The notes beneath the pieces are model-generated. The model saw nothing but the letters and a program-made list of their open reading frames with translations, ran no database searches and was not told the DNA's origin. A stretch of DNA of 64,000 bases from Thermocatellispora tengchongensis (GTDB lineage Bacteria > Actinomycetota > Actinomycetes > Streptosporangiales > Streptosporangiaceae): NCBI RefSeq assembly GCF_014202315.1, contig NZ_JACHGN010000010.1, positions 1 through 64,000 on the forward strand, given 5' to 3'. The stretch's first letter is position 1. Every line of letters starts with the position of its first letter. The translations under genes were made by a program, and so were the position numbers. Below are positions 16,986-28,577 of the stretch, in pieces.

Positions 16986-17804
16986 CTGAAACCCGTTCCC
17001 GATGGGCCTGCGCCCGCGCCGGTGGTGCAGCGGCTTCGTGTCCGCTACGCCAAGCGCGGACGCCTGCGCTTCACCAGCCACCGTGACATCTCGCGGGCCG
17101 TCGAACGAGCGGTTCGCCGTGCAGGCATCCCGGTGGCCTACAGCGCGGGATTCACCCCACACCCCAAGATCTCCTACGCGGGCGCCGCTCCGACCGGCGT
17201 CGCGAGTGAGGCCGAATACCTCGAGATCGGCGTGACCAGGCCGTGCGAGCCCGAGCGGCTCCGCGCCGACCTGGATGTTTCGCTCCCGCCGGGTCTCGAC
17301 GTGCTCGACGTCGTCGAGGCGAGGGCGGGCGCCCTGGCCGAGCGGCTCGAAGGGTCCATGTGGGAGTTGCGCCTGCCCGGGACGGACCTCGCCGCCGCCA
17401 CCACGGCGGTGGAGAAGTTCCTCGCCGCCGACCTCGTGGAGGTCGAGCGCCTGACCAAGAAGGGGCTGCGTCGCTTCGACGCGCGCGCCGCGGTGCTCAG
17501 GATCGAGGTGCTGGAGGGTCCGGAGGGAACACAGAGAACAGCAGGTCAGACGCCGGGACGGTCATGTGTCATACTTCGCATGGGCGTACGGCACGACAAC
17601 CCTGCCGTTCGACCCGACGACGTTCTTTCGGCTCTTCGTCAAGTGGCCGGCTTCGCGCCGCCGTCGCCCCCCGAGGTGACCAGGCTGGCGCAGGGGCCGC
17701 TGGATGAGAGAACCGGCGAACCCGCCGACCCGTTCGAGCTGGACCGCGATGTCACGCGCGGCGGCGTACCGGGCCCGGCGGACCGCGTTGTCGGCGACCT
17801 ATAG
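16986..17804 (+). CDS. TIGR03936 (DUF2344) family protein, possible CTG start
   Basis: 260 residues counted from the GTG at 17022, or 272 from the CTG at 16986. The N-terminus VQRLRVRYAKRGRLRFTSHRD is diagnostic, and in other species this domain can be fused to the TIGR03960 protein, so the two probably act together. A function in tRNA modification has been suggested, but it is unproven. No ATG, GTG or TTG between the upstream stop (16956) and 17022 exists, and 17022 lacks a ribosome-binding site. AGAGAGGA at 16968-16975 is well placed for the CTG, so I annotate that start. There is a gap of 164 bases after the upstream gene. Confidence 0.85.
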   Translation: MKPVPDGPAPAPVVQRLRVRYAKRGRLRFTSHRDISRAVERAVRRAGIPVAYSAGFTPHPKISYAGAAPTGVASEAEYLEIGVTRPCEPERLRADLDVSLPPGLDVLDVVEARAGALAERLEGSMWELRLPGTDLAAATTAVEKFLAADLVEVERLTKKGLRRFDARAAVLRIEVLEGPEGTQRTAGQTPGRSCVILRMGVRHDNPAVRPDDVLSALRQVAGFAPPSPPEVTRLAQGPLDERTGEPADPFELDRDVTRGGVPGPADRVVGDL

Positions 17805-17812
17805 GACTTTGG

Positions 17813-17838
17813 CGCCGGCGCCCCCTTGGGGCACCGGC
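17813..17838 (+). terminator. GC-rich hairpin before rne
   Basis: CGCCGGCGCCCCC / GGGGCACCGGCG imperfect arms around a two-base loop. It lies in the 102-base gap before rne, so it could be a terminator or part of an rne 5' leader; RNase E mRNA is autoregulated through its leader in some bacteria. Confidence 0.4.
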
Positions 17839-17906
17839 GGACAACGGAGACGAGGGCTCCCGTGCGGCGCGGCGACGCGCCCGGGAGCTGACGGGAGAAT
17901 GCCCGC

Positions 17907-20900
17907 ATGCTCGACAACGAGCCGATCGCCGGGGCCGACAGCCCTGCGCGCGATACAACAGAACAGCCGACCACCACAACCACGACGACCGTCACGAAGG
18001 TCCGCCGCCGCGCGGCGAGCCGGCCCGCCGGGCCCCCTCCCGAGGAGGCCGAGCGGGCCGCCGGTCTGATCACCACCCCTGCCCCGGAGCCCTCCGCGGC
18101 CCCCGAGCCCCCTGCGGCCGAACAAGCAGCCGCATCCTCCGCGGCCGACGCCGTCGCTGTGTCCTCCGCGGCCGAGCCCGCCGCTGTGTCCTCCGCGGCC
18201 GAGCCCGCCGCTGAGCAGGCCGCCGCATCTTCCGCGGCCGAGGCCGCCCCCATCGAGCCCGCCGCCGAGCCCGCTGAGCCCGCCGCGCCCGCGCGCGCGA
18301 AGAGGGCGAGCAGGCGCAAGGCCGCCGCCGCCGAGGAGGGCGCGCCGGAGGGCGAGGCCGCGCCCGTCAAGAAGACCAGCAGGTCGCGCTCCACCGCCAC
18401 GGCCACCGCGACCACCACCACCCGCCGCCGTACGAAGAAGGCCGAGACCGAGGACGCCCCCGCGCCCGCCGCGGAAGAGGCGCCGGTCAAGCGGCGCCGT
18501 ACGCGTAAGAAGGCCGAGGAGGCCCCGGCGCCCGCCGAGACCGCGGAGCTGAACGGCACCGTGCCGGGCGTGGACGTGCCGCCCGCCACCTCCGAGGCGC
18601 TTGAGCACGCCGAGACCGAGGTGGCCGCGGCGCTGGGGTACGCGCTGCCCGAGGACGAGCCGCTGGACGACGAGCTCGCCGGTGAGGACCTGGTCGATGA
18701 CCTCGCCGACGACCTCCGCGGCGATCTGCCCGGCCATCTCGACGAGGACTTCGACGTCGAGGACGACCTCGACACCGACGAAGACACCGAAGAGGACGCC
18801 GACGAGGACACCGAAGAGGACGAGGACGAGGAGTCCGGTGTCCGCGACGGTCTCGGGGTGCGCCGGCCGGGGCTGCTGTCCGACCCGTTCGGGCTGGCCG
18901 CGCAGGAGCAGATGCGGGCCGCGCCCGCGGTGAGCTTCCAGGCGCCCAGCGTGGTCTTCACGCCGCTGTTCCAGGCGCCCGACCCGCGGCTGGTCGAGCA
19001 GCTCCGCGAGCAGGCCGCCCGCGAGGAGGCGCTGCGCGAGCCGCTGGACGAGGGCGAGGAGATCGAGGACACCGAGGACGTCGAGACGGGCGCCGAGGAG
19101 GACGAGGGCGAGGGCGACTCCGACGAGGCCGGCGGCCGGCGCAGGCGGCGCAGGCGCGGCGGACGCGGCCGGGGCCGGGCCCGCGACCGCGAGGAGGCCG
19201 AGGAGTCCGCCGCCGAGGCCGAGGGCGGCGAGCCCGAGGCCGAGGAGGAGCCCGCGGAGAAGGCCGAGGCCGAGACGGCCGCCGAGGAGGAGGCCACCGG
19301 CTCGCGCCGCCGCCGCAGGCGGCGCAGGCGCGGCGTTGACGAGGGCGTCGAGCCCGCCGCCGACGACCCGCCGAACACGGTGGTGCGCATCCGGGCGCCG
19401 CGCGCCGGTCGCGCCGGCGCCGCCGCCGGCACGTCCGTGGACGAGGTGCAGAGCGTACGCGGCTCGACCCGGCTGGAGGCCAAGAAGCAGCGCCGCCGCG
19501 AGGGCCGCGAGCTGGGCCGCAGGCGCCCGCCGATCATCACCGAGTCGGAGTTCCTGGCCCGCCGCGAGTCCGTCGAGCGGGTCATGGTGGTGCGCAAGCA
19601 GGGCGGCCGGACCCAGATCGCGGTGCTGGAGGACGGCGTGCTCGTGGAGCACTACGTCGATCGCGAGGCCGGCCAGTCCTACGTGGGCAACGTCTACCTC
19701 GGCAAGGTGCAGAACGTGCTGCCCTCGATGGAGGCGGCGTTCGTGGACATCGGCAAGGGCCGCAACGCCGTCCTGTACGCCGGTGAGGTCAACTTCGACA
19801 CCGCCGGCCTGGAGGGCCAGCCCAAGCGGATCGAGTCGGCGCTGAAGTCGGGCCAGTCGGTGCTGGTGCAGGTCACCAAGGACCCGATGGGGCACAAGGG
19901 CGCCCGGCTGACCAGCCAGGTGAGCCTCCCGGGGCGTTACCTGGTGTACGTGCCCGACGGGTCGATGACCGGCATCTCCCGCAAGCTGCCCGACAAGGAG
20001 CGCACCCGGCTCAAGAGCATCCTGAAGAAGGTCATGCCCGAGAACGCGGGCGTGATCGTGCGCACCGCGGCCGAGGGCGCCTCGGAGGAGGAGCTGGGCC
20101 GCGACGTGGCCCGCCTGTCGGCGCAGTGGGAGAACATCAAGCGCAAGGCCAAGTCGGCCAGCCCGCCTGAGCTGCTGTACTCCGAGCCCGACCTCACCAT
20201 CCGCGTGGTCCGCGACGTGTTCAACGAGGACTTCTCCTCGCTGGTCGTGGCGGGCGACGAGATGTGGGACACCGTGGACGAGTACGTCAAGTACGTCGCC
20301 CCGCACCTCGCCGACCGGCTGACCCGCTGGGACGAGGACGGCGACGTGTTCGCGGCGTACCGGATCGACGAGCAGATCGCCAAGGCGCTGGAGCGCAAGG
20401 TGTGGCTGCCCAGCGGCGGCTCGCTGGTCATCGACCGCACCGAGGCGATGACCGTGGTGGACGTCAACACCGGCAAGTTCACCGGCCAGGGCGGCAACCT
20501 GGAGGAGACGGTCACCCGCAACAACCTGGAGGCGGCCGAGGAGATCGTCCGCCAGCTCCGGCTGCGCGACATCGGCGGCATCATCGTCATCGACTTCATC
20601 GACATGGTGCTGGAGAGCAACCGCGACCTGGTGTTGCGCAGGCTGCTGGAGTGCCTGGCGCGCGACCGCACCAAGCACCAGGTGGCCGAGGTGACCTCGC
20701 TGGGCCTGGTGCAGATGACCCGCAAGCGCGTCGGCCAGGGCCTGCTGGAGGCGTTCTCCACGCCGTGCGAGTGCTGCAACGGGCGCGGGCTGCACATCTC
20801 CAGCGAGCCCGTGGACGGCAAGCCGGAGCCGCGCGGCACCCAGGGCAAGATGGCCGTGGAGAAGGCGGTGGCGGAGAAGCTGTCCAAGAACGGGGACGGC

Positions 20901-21080
20901 TCCACCGTCGCCGCGGGCGAGGGCACTTCCGCGGTCGCCGCCGGCAACAGGGCCGGTCGTGATACCGTGACCGATGCGCTTGACGACGGTCTCGGGGATT
21001 CGCCCGACGGGCCCGGCCAAGCCACGCAGACCTCCGGCAGGGGGCGGCGACGCTCCCGCCGAGCCAAGTCGGCCGAATAG
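17907..21080 (+). CDS. rne: Ribonuclease E/G with long acidic and basic N-terminal extension
   Basis: 1057 residues. The catalytic half (about residues 545-970) has the S1-like segment SYVGNVYLGKVQNVLPSMEAAF, catalytic Asp852 in DVNTG and Asp896 in DFID, and the zinc-link CECC. It cleaves single-stranded RNA endonucleolytically and serves rRNA/tRNA processing and mRNA decay. As in other actinobacteria, the disordered scaffold is N-terminal rather than C-terminal: Ala/Glu-rich with VSSAAEPAA repeats, Asp/Glu runs (about 255-310) and Arg-rich RRRRRRGGRGRGR blocks that could bind RNA. The ATG at 17907 follows GGGAGA. Confidence 0.95.
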   Translation: MLDNEPIAGADSPARDTTEQPTTTTTTTVTKVRRRAASRPAGPPPEEAERAAGLITTPAPEPSAAPEPPAAEQAAASSAADAVAVSSAAEPAAVSSAAEPAAEQAAASSAAEAAPIEPAAEPAEPAAPARAKRASRRKAAAAEEGAPEGEAAPVKKTSRSRSTATATATTTTRRRTKKAETEDAPAPAAEEAPVKRRRTRKKAEEAPAPAETAELNGTVPGVDVPPATSEALEHAETEVAAALGYALPEDEPLDDELAGEDLVDDLADDLRGDLPGHLDEDFDVEDDLDTDEDTEEDADEDTEEDEDEESGVRDGLGVRRPGLLSDPFGLAAQEQMRAAPAVSFQAPSVVFTPLFQAPDPRLVEQLREQAAREEALREPLDEGEEIEDTEDVETGAEEDEGEGDSDEAGGRRRRRRRGGRGRGRARDREEAEESAAEAEGGEPEAEEEPAEKAEAETAAEEEATGSRRRRRRRRRGVDEGVEPAADDPPNTVVRIRAPRAGRAGAAAGTSVDEVQSVRGSTRLEAKKQRRREGRELGRRRPPIITESEFLARRESVERVMVVRKQGGRTQIAVLEDGVLVEHYVDREAGQSYVGNVYLGKVQNVLPSMEAAFVDIGKGRNAVLYAGEVNFDTAGLEGQPKRIESALKSGQSVLVQVTKDPMGHKGARLTSQVSLPGRYLVYVPDGSMTGISRKLPDKERTRLKSILKKVMPENAGVIVRTAAEGASEEELGRDVARLSAQWENIKRKAKSASPPELLYSEPDLTIRVVRDVFNEDFSSLVVAGDEMWDTVDEYVKYVAPHLADRLTRWDEDGDVFAAYRIDEQIAKALERKVWLPSGGSLVIDRTEAMTVVDVNTGKFTGQGGNLEETVTRNNLEAAEEIVRQLRLRDIGGIIVIDFIDMVLESNRDLVLRRLLECLARDRTKHQVAEVTSLGLVQMTRKRVGQGLLEAFSTPCECCNGRGLHISSEPVDGKPEPRGTQGKMAVEKAVAEKLSKNGDGSTVAAGEGTSAVAAGNRAGRDTVTDALDDGLGDSPDGPGQATQTSGRGRRRSRRAKSAE
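18118..18245 (+). repeat. Degenerate repeats in the rne N-terminal coding region
   Basis: Repeated TCCTCCGCGGCCGA words about 27-36 bases apart, encoding A/V-S-S-A-A-E/D units of the disordered N-terminus of RNase E/G. Confidence 0.6.
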
Positions 21081-21106
21081 CGGCCGGCGCCCGACGTTCC
21101 GTCCGG

Positions 21107-21137
21107 TTCGACCTGGGCCGCCGAAATCCGGTACCCT
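21107..21137 (+). promoter_or_regulatory. Possible rplU-rpmA promoter
   Basis: TTCGAC (21107-21112) and TACCCT (21132-21137) with a 19-base spacer, about 130 bases before rplU. This would leave a long 5' leader. Confidence 0.35.
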
Positions 21138-21214
21138 AGTCAATCGGTGCGTCCGGTGACGTGCCCTGTTCGCGCGCCTACCCGGTTCGTCGGTTCATCA
21201 AAATGACGGTAGCC

Positions 21215-21234
21215 GGATGCGGGGCGCAGCATCC
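21215..21234 (+). promoter_or_regulatory. Hairpin in the rplU leader
   Basis: GGATGC / GCATCC perfect 6-bp stem with an 8-base loop, 31 bases before the rplU start. Ribosomal-protein leaders often carry autoregulatory structures, but no known motif is recognised here. Confidence 0.35.
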
Positions 21235-21265
21235 AGCGAGCAAGAAGTAACAGAAGGGTTCCGCG

Positions 21266-21568
21266 GTGTACGCGATCGTTCGTTGCGGCGGCAGGCAGCA
21301 GAAGGTCTCCGTCGGTGACGTCCTGGAGGTGGACAAGGTCGCCGGCGAGATCGGTTCCACGGTGTCGCTGCCGACGGTGCTCGTCGTCAACGAGGGCGAC
21401 GTGACCACCGAGGCGGGCCGGTTCACGGTCTCGGCCGAGATTCTCGGCGAGACCAAGGGCCCCAAGATCAACATCCTGAAGTACAAGAACAAGACCGGGT
21501 ACAAGAAGCGCCAGGGCCACCGCCAGCGGTACACCCAGGTGAAGATCACCGGTATCGACCAGGCCTGA
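21266..21568 (+). CDS. rplU: 50S ribosomal protein L21
   Basis: 100 residues; the N-terminus [21 protein letters not shown] and the C-terminal [18 protein letters not shown] are diagnostic of L21, which binds 23S rRNA domain. It starts at the GTG at 21266 with an AGAAGGG site upstream. rpmA follows after 17 bases. Confidence 0.97.
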   Translation: MYAIVRCGGRQQKVSVGDVLEVDKVAGEIGSTVSLPTVLVVNEGDVTTEAGRFTVSAEILGETKGPKINILKYKNKTGYKKRQGHRQRYTQVKITGIDQA

Positions 21569-21585
21569 GTTCGGGGAGTATCGAG

Positions 21586-21843
21586 ATGGCACACAAGAAG
21601 GGCGCGTCGTCCACCCGGAACGGCCGCGACTCCAATGCCAAGCGCCTCGGCGTGAAGCGCTTCGGCGGCCAGCTTGTCAACGCCGGCGAGATCATCGTCC
21701 GCCAGCGCGGCACCCACTTCCACCCGGGCGACAACGTCGGCCGCGGTGGCGACGACACGCTGTTCGCGCTGGTCGCGGGCCACGTGCAGTTCGGTGTCAA
21801 GCGCGGCCGCCGCGCCGTGAGCATCGTCCCCGCCGCGGAGTAG
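21586..21843 (+). CDS. rpmA: 50S ribosomal protein L27
   Basis: 85 residues beginning [20 protein letters not shown], the conserved L27 N-terminal tail that reaches the peptidyl transferase centre. The N-terminus is not of the cleaved Firmicute type. GGGGAG lies upstream. Co-transcribed with rplU and followed by a strong terminator. Confidence 0.97.
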   Translation: MAHKKGASSTRNGRDSNAKRLGVKRFGGQLVNAGEIIVRQRGTHFHPGDNVGRGGDDTLFALVAGHVQFGVKRGRRAVSIVPAAE

Positions 21844-21870
21844 ATCCGCGCCGGCTGACGTTTACCTTCC

Positions 21871-21901
21871 AGGGGTGGATCGCCTTCCGCGATCCACCCC
21901 T
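21871..21901 (+). terminator. Terminator after rpmA
   Basis: AGGGGTGGATCGC / GCGATCCACCCCT, a perfect 13-bp stem with a 5-base loop, followed by GTTCGTTG. It separates rplU-rpmA from obgE. Confidence 0.9.
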
Positions 21902-21937
21902 GTTCGTTGCGCAACGCTACTCAGCGGGGAAAGGCAG

Positions 21938-23290
21938 ATGGCGGAATTCGTGGACCAGGTCGTCCTGCACGTGAAAGCGGGGGACGGCGGGAACGGCTGC
22001 GCCTCCGTCCACCGGGAGAAGTTCAAGCCGCTCGGCGGCCCCGACGGTGGCAACGGGGGGCGCGGCGGCGATGTGATCCTTGAGGTGGACCCCAACACCG
22101 CCACACTGCTCGACTACCACCGCCGCCCGCACCGCAAGGCGGCCAACGGCAAGCAGGGCGAGGGCTCCAACCGCGACGGCGCCAACGGGGGCGACGTGGT
22201 GCTGCCGGTGCCCAACGGCACGGTGGTGAAGGACGCGCGCACCGGCGAGGTGCTGATCGACCTGATCGGCGCCGGCACCCGGTACGTCATCGCGCGCGGC
22301 GGCAACGGCGGCCTGGGCAACGCGGCGCTGGCCTCGGCCAAGCGCAAGGCGCCCGGGTTCGCGCTGCTCGGCGAGCCCGGCGACGCGCTCGACGTGATCC
22401 TGGAGCTGAAGACGGTCGCCGACGTGGCGCTGGTCGGCTTCCCCAACGCGGGCAAGTCCTCGCTGATCGCGGCGCTGTCGGCGGCCCGGCCCAAGATCGC
22501 CGACTACCCGTTCACCACGCTGGTGCCCAACCTGGGCGTGGTCACCGCGGGCGAGACCGTCTTCACCGTCGCCGACGTGCCCGGCCTCATCCCGGGCGCG
22601 TCCGAGGGCAAGGGGCTCGGCCACGAGTTCCTGCGGCACGTCGAGCGCTGCTCCACGCTGGTGCACGTGCTCGACTGCGCCACCATGGAGCCCGGCCGCG
22701 ACCCGATCAGCGACTTCGAGGTGATCGAGGCCGAGCTGCACGCGTACGGGGCGCTGGAGGACCGGCCGCGGCTCGCGGTGCTGAACAAGGTGGACGTGCC
22801 CGAGGCGCGCGAGCTGGCCGAGCTGGTGCGCCCGATGCTCCAGGACCGCGGCCTGCGGGTGTTCACGATCTCCGCGGCCAGCCACGAGGGCCTGCGCGAG
22901 CTGTCCTTCGCCATGGCCGAGATGGTCGCCGCCGCCCGCGCCGCGAGGCCCGTGGAGGAGCCGACCCGGCTGGTGCTGCGGCCCAGGCAGCTCGGCGAGG
23001 CCGGGTTCAGCGTGCGCAAGGTGGGCGAGAACACCTTCCAGGTCACCGGCGAGAAGCCGGAACGCTGGATCAGGCAGACCGACTTCAGCAACGACGAGGC
23101 CGTCGGCTACCTCGCCGACCGCCTGGAGCGGCTGGGCGTGGAGGACGCGCTGAAGGAGGCCGGCGCCACGGCCGGGGCCGAGGTCGTGATCGGCCCGATG
23201 GAGGGCGGCTACGTCTTCGACTGGCAGCCCACGCTCAACGCCGAGGCCCGGGTCACGGGCCCGCGCGGCACCGACAGCAGGCTCGGGTGA
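21938..23290 (+). CDS. obgE: GTPase ObgE/CgtA
   Basis: 450 residues. The glycine-rich Obg fold (1-160), G domain with G1 GFPNAGKSS (about 167-175), DVPG and NKVD motifs, and a C-terminal OCT domain (about 350-430). An essential GTPase in 50S assembly and stress control; in Streptomyces, Obg affects aerial mycelium development. The ATG at 21938 has GGGGAAAGG upstream. It overlaps proB by four bases. Confidence 0.96.
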   Translation: MAEFVDQVVLHVKAGDGGNGCASVHREKFKPLGGPDGGNGGRGGDVILEVDPNTATLLDYHRRPHRKAANGKQGEGSNRDGANGGDVVLPVPNGTVVKDARTGEVLIDLIGAGTRYVIARGGNGGLGNAALASAKRKAPGFALLGEPGDALDVILELKTVADVALVGFPNAGKSSLIAALSAARPKIADYPFTTLVPNLGVVTAGETVFTVADVPGLIPGASEGKGLGHEFLRHVERCSTLVHVLDCATMEPGRDPISDFEVIEAELHAYGALEDRPRLAVLNKVDVPEARELAELVRPMLQDRGLRVFTISAASHEGLRELSFAMAEMVAAARAARPVEEPTRLVLRPRQLGEAGFSVRKVGENTFQVTGEKPERWIRQTDFSNDEAVGYLADRLERLGVEDALKEAGATAGAEVVIGPMEGGYVFDWQPTLNAEARVTGPRGTDSRLG

Positions 23291-24444
23291 GGCAGATGGA
23301 GGGCTCGTTGACCCTGAACGGCGGCGCCGAGCGCGCCCGCATCCGCACCGCGTCGCGGATCGTGGTGAAGGTGGGCTCGTCCTCGCTCACCACGCCCCAG
23401 GGCACGATCGACGTGGACCGGGTGGACGCCCTGGTGGACGTGCTGGCCGCGCGCCGCAACACGGGCACGCAGATCGTGCTGGTGTCCTCCGGCGCCATCG
23501 CGGCCGGGCTGGGCCCGCTCGGCCTGCCCGACCGGCCGCGCGACCTGGCCACCCAGCAGGCCGCCGCGTCGGTGGGCCAGGGCGTGCTGGTGGCCCGCTA
23601 CACCTCCTCCTTCGCCAGGTACGGCCTGCGGGTCGGCCAGGTGCTGCTCACCGCCGACGACATGATGCGCCGCGCCCACCACCGCAACGCCCAGCGCACG
23701 CTGAGCCGGCTGCTCGAACTCGGCATCGTGCCGGTCGTCAACGAGAACGACACCGTGGCCACCGACGAGATCCGGTTCGGCGACAACGACCGGCTCGCCG
23801 CGCTGGTCGCGCACCTGATCTACGCCGACGCGCTGGTGCTGCTGTCGGACGTGGACGCCCTGTACGACGGTGACCCGCGGCGTCCCGGCGCGCGCCGGCT
23901 GGCCCACGTACGTGGGCCCGAGGACCTGGTCGGCGTGGAGCTGGGCCGCTCGGGCCGGGTCGGCACCGGCGGCATGGTGACCAAGGTGCAGGCGGCCAGG
24001 ATCGCCACCGGCGCGGGAGTGCCGGTCGTGCTCACCGCCGCCGCGCACGCAGCGCAGGCCCTGGCCGGGCAGGACGTCGGCACCTACTTCCACCCCGACG
24101 GGCGCCACCCCGGCACCCGCCTGCTGTGGCTCGCCCACGCCACCACCGGGCGCGGCCGGCTGCACCTCGACCGGGGCGCGGTCGAAGCGGTGGTCGGGCG
24201 GCGCAAGTCGCTGCTGCCCGCCGGCGTGACCGGCGTCGAGGGCGAGTTCTCCGCCGGCGACCCCGTGGACCTGTGCGCGCCGCTGGGCCGGGTGGTCGCG
24301 CGCGGCCTGGTGAACTTCGACGCGGCGGAGATCCCCGAGCTGCTCGGCCGCTCCACCAAGGAGCTGGGCAGCTCGCTCGGCCCCGAGTACGAGCGCGAGC
24401 TGATCCACCGCGACGACATCGTCATACTGGAGCCCTACCAATAA
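23287..24444 (+). CDS. proB: Glutamate 5-kinase
   Basis: 385 residues. The amino-acid kinase domain ([42 protein letters not shown]) is followed by a PUA domain (about 290-370). It catalyses the first step of proline synthesis, ATP + glutamate to glutamyl phosphate. The GTG start at 23287 overlaps the obgE stop; an ATG at 23296 is possible. proA follows after 17 bases. Confidence 0.95.
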   Translation: MRQMEGSLTLNGGAERARIRTASRIVVKVGSSSLTTPQGTIDVDRVDALVDVLAARRNTGTQIVLVSSGAIAAGLGPLGLPDRPRDLATQQAAASVGQGVLVARYTSSFARYGLRVGQVLLTADDMMRRAHHRNAQRTLSRLLELGIVPVVNENDTVATDEIRFGDNDRLAALVAHLIYADALVLLSDVDALYDGDPRRPGARRLAHVRGPEDLVGVELGRSGRVGTGGMVTKVQAARIATGAGVPVVLTAAAHAAQALAGQDVGTYFHPDGRHPGTRLLWLAHATTGRGRLHLDRGAVEAVVGRRKSLLPAGVTGVEGEFSAGDPVDLCAPLGRVVARGLVNFDAAEIPELLGRSTKELGSSLGPEYERELIHRDDIVILEPYQ

Positions 24445-24461
24445 CCATCCGGGAGCCTGGC

Positions 24462-25721
24462 ATGTCCGACCACGATGAGTTCCTGAAGGTCGCCACCGCG
24501 GCGAAGGAGGCCGCCGCCGAGCTGGCGCCCCTGCCGCGCGCGCCCAAGGACGCGGCGCTCCGCACGATCGCCGACGCGCTCGTCGCCCGCTCGGCCGAGA
24601 TCGTCGCGGCCAACGCCGGCGACGTGGCCAGGGCCCGCGAGTCGGGCACCTCCGAGGCCATGATCGACCGGCTGACGCTGGACGAGGGCCGCATCGCGGC
24701 CATCGCCGACGCCGTGCGCAAGGTCGCCGACCTGCCCGACCCGGTGGGCGAGGTCGTGCGCGGCAGCACCCTGCCCAACGGGCTGGAGCTGCGCCAGATC
24801 CGGGTGCCGCTCGGCGTGGTCGGCATCATCTACGAGGGCCGGCCCAACGTCACCGTGGACGCCGCGGCGCTGTGCCTCAAGAGCGGCAACGCGGCCCTGC
24901 TGCGCGGCTCCTCCAGCGCGTACGCCTCCAACGTCGCGCTCGTCGGCGTCATGCAGGACGCCCTGGCCGACGCCGGCGTGCCCGCGGGGGCCGTGCAGCT
25001 CGTGCCCGGCCAGACCCGCGAGTCGGTCAAGCTGCTCATGCGGGCCCGCGGCCTGGTGGACGTGCTGATCCCGCGCGGCGGCGCCTCCCTGATCAAGTCG
25101 GTGGTGGAGGAGTCCACGGTGCCGGTGATCGAGACCGGCCTGGGCGTGTGCCACGTGTACGTCGACGCCGACGCCGACCTCGGCATGGCGGTGGACATCC
25201 TGCTCAACTCCAAGACCCAGCGGGTGTCGGTGTGCAACGCGGCCGAGACCCTGCTCGTGCACGCCGACGTGGCCGAGGCGTTCCTGCCGCTCGCGCTCAA
25301 GGCGCTGGCCGACGCCGGCGTGACCGTGCACGGCGACGAGCGCGTGGCGGCGTACGGCGCCCAGGTCGTGCCCGCGACCGAGGACGACTACTACGCCGAG
25401 TACCTGTCGCTGGACATCGCCGCCCGGGTCGTCGACTCGCTGGAGGACGCGGTGGCGCACATCCGCACCTACGGCTCCGGCCACACCGAGTCGATCGTCA
25501 CCCGCTCCCAGCCGGCCGCGCGCCGCTTCGTCGCGCTGGTCGACTCGGCGGCGGTCGGGGTCAACGCCTCCACCCGGTTCACCGACGGCGGCGAGTTCGG
25601 CTTCGGGGCCGAGATCGGCATCTCCACCCAGAAGCTGCACGCGCGCGGCCCGATGGGCCTGCCCGAGCTGACCTCCACCAAGTGGGTGTTCACCGGCGAG
25701 GGACACCTGCGCGGAGTGTGA
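24462..25721 (+). CDS. proA: Gamma-glutamyl phosphate reductase
   Basis: 419-residue NADPH-dependent ALDH-superfamily enzyme making glutamate semialdehyde for proline. Typical features are [19 protein letters not shown], the catalytic Cys in [15 protein letters not shown] and [14 protein letters not shown]. The ATG at 24462 follows GGGAG. The frame is open further upstream only as a shadow of proB. Confidence 0.96.
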   Translation: MSDHDEFLKVATAAKEAAAELAPLPRAPKDAALRTIADALVARSAEIVAANAGDVARARESGTSEAMIDRLTLDEGRIAAIADAVRKVADLPDPVGEVVRGSTLPNGLELRQIRVPLGVVGIIYEGRPNVTVDAAALCLKSGNAALLRGSSSAYASNVALVGVMQDALADAGVPAGAVQLVPGQTRESVKLLMRARGLVDVLIPRGGASLIKSVVEESTVPVIETGLGVCHVYVDADADLGMAVDILLNSKTQRVSVCNAAETLLVHADVAEAFLPLALKALADAGVTVHGDERVAAYGAQVVPATEDDYYAEYLSLDIAARVVDSLEDAVAHIRTYGSGHTESIVTRSQPAARRFVALVDSAAVGVNASTRFTDGGEFGFGAEIGISTQKLHARGPMGLPELTSTKWVFTGEGHLRGV

Positions 25722-25740
25722 CGCTAGGTAACTGTAGCGT
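25721..25740 (+). promoter_or_regulatory. Inverted repeat after proA
   Basis: ACGCTA / TAGCGT, 6-bp arms and an 8-base centre, directly at the proA stop and 46 bases before the next start. It could be an operator or a weak terminator. Confidence 0.3.
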
Positions 25741-25785
25741 GTCGTTCCGTGACGGCGGCGAGGTCGCTGGGTTTCACTGGACGGC

Positions 25786-25983
25786 ATGGAGCTTGCCGTC
25801 TCGCTGGTGTTCGCCGCCGCGGTGCTGTTCGGGGCCGACCGGTTGCTGCTGTGGCTGGAACGCCGAGGACACATCACCTGGCGGCGCACGCGGCACACCC
25901 GCCCCGGCCTCGCCGAGGAGCCGGAGACCGGCCTGGAGACCCTGCTCGCGGCGGCGTCCGGACGCGCGGGAGGCCGCGAATGA
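25786..25983 (+). CDS. Small single-span membrane protein
   Basis: 65 residues with one N-terminal hydrophobic helix (ELAVSLVFAAAVLFGADRLLLWL) followed by a basic and then acidic tail. No known family recognised. The stop overlaps the start of the DoxX gene (ATGA), so the two are coupled, and it may be a DoxX partner. Confidence 0.6.
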   Translation: MELAVSLVFAAAVLFGADRLLLWLERRGHITWRRTRHTRPGLAEEPETGLETLLAAASGRAGGRE

Positions 25984-26474
25984 GGCAGACCGCGTACGAC
26001 GTCGCCGCGCTCGTCGCCAGGATCGTCCTCGGCGTCGTGCTGCTCGCGCACGGCCTGCAGAAGGCCACGGTGGGGATGGGCAGGACCATCGACGGCTTCG
26101 AGGAGATGGGCGTGCCGCTCCCGCCGGTGTCGGCCGCCTTCGCCATGATCGTCGAGATCGGCGCGGGAGTGCTGCTCATCCTGGGCCTGTTCACCCCGCT
26201 GGCCGGGGTGCTGGTGCTGGTGAACATGCTGGGCGCGTTCCTGTTCGTGCACCGCGAGGCCGGCGTCTTCGTGCGCGAGGGCGGCTGGGAGCTGGTCGCC
26301 ATGATCGGCCTGCTGGGCCTGCTGCTCGCGGCCGGCGGCGCGGGCCGCTACAGCCTGGACCACGTGCTGTTCGGCCGCCGCGGCGGGTTCGGCTTCGGCC
26401 GCAGGCACTCCACCGCCCCGCACACCGTCGCACCCCCGCTCGACCTCCCGCGCCGCGACAACAGCGGCGGCTGA
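25980..26474 (+). CDS. DoxX family membrane protein
   Basis: 164 residues with four hydrophobic helices and the DoxX N-terminal pattern ARIVLGVVLLAHGLQK, then EIGAGVLLILGLFTPLAG. DoxX proteins are integral membrane proteins linked to redox balance, but the biochemical role is open. The C-terminal 30 residues are an extra basic, Pro-rich tail. ATG at 25980, coupled to the small upstream gene. Confidence 0.85.
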   Translation: MRQTAYDVAALVARIVLGVVLLAHGLQKATVGMGRTIDGFEEMGVPLPPVSAAFAMIVEIGAGVLLILGLFTPLAGVLVLVNMLGAFLFVHREAGVFVREGGWELVAMIGLLGLLLAAGGAGRYSLDHVLFGRRGGFGFGRRHSTAPHTVAPPLDLPRRDNSGG

Positions 26475-26572
26475 CCGGCGCGCCGGGCCGTTTCCCGGCG
26501 CGCCGCCGGGAGAACGTCGTACGGTTCCACTAGGGTTGAGGCCCCTGTGGGTGCGCCGGCGTAGGAGGGAGT

Positions 26573-28417
<1,845 letters not shown>

Positions 28418-28436
28418 CGCCTGCTGGGCGCCCCAA

Positions 28437-28510
28437 GGTGCCGCGGTGACGCGGTGCCGTGGTGACGCGGTGCCGTGGTGACGCGGTGCCGCTGTGACGC
28501 GGTGCCGGGG
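28437..28510 (+). repeat. 16-bp tandem repeats between convergent genes
   Basis: GGTGCCGTGGTGACGC-type units at 28437, 28453, 28469 and 28485 with one or two changes, plus a partial fifth. They fill much of the 160-base gap between the kinase and the M48 protease genes, which converge here. Confidence 0.9.
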
Positions 28511-28577
28511 ACGCTCCCGGAGCCACCTGCGGCCGGAACCCCGGGAGAGACGTGCTCGTGTTCCCCTACGGCACCGC

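Noticed and set aside
17639-21143. Long minus-strand frames opposite rne (652 and 1114 codons)
   Set aside because: Shadows of the rne coding strand; Ser/Arg- and Gly/Leu-rich translations without motifs.
25749-25979. Longer N-terminus for the DoxX protein
   Set aside because: The extension is in the shadow of the small membrane-protein gene; the ATG at 25980 forms an ATGA overlap and matches the DoxX N-terminus.
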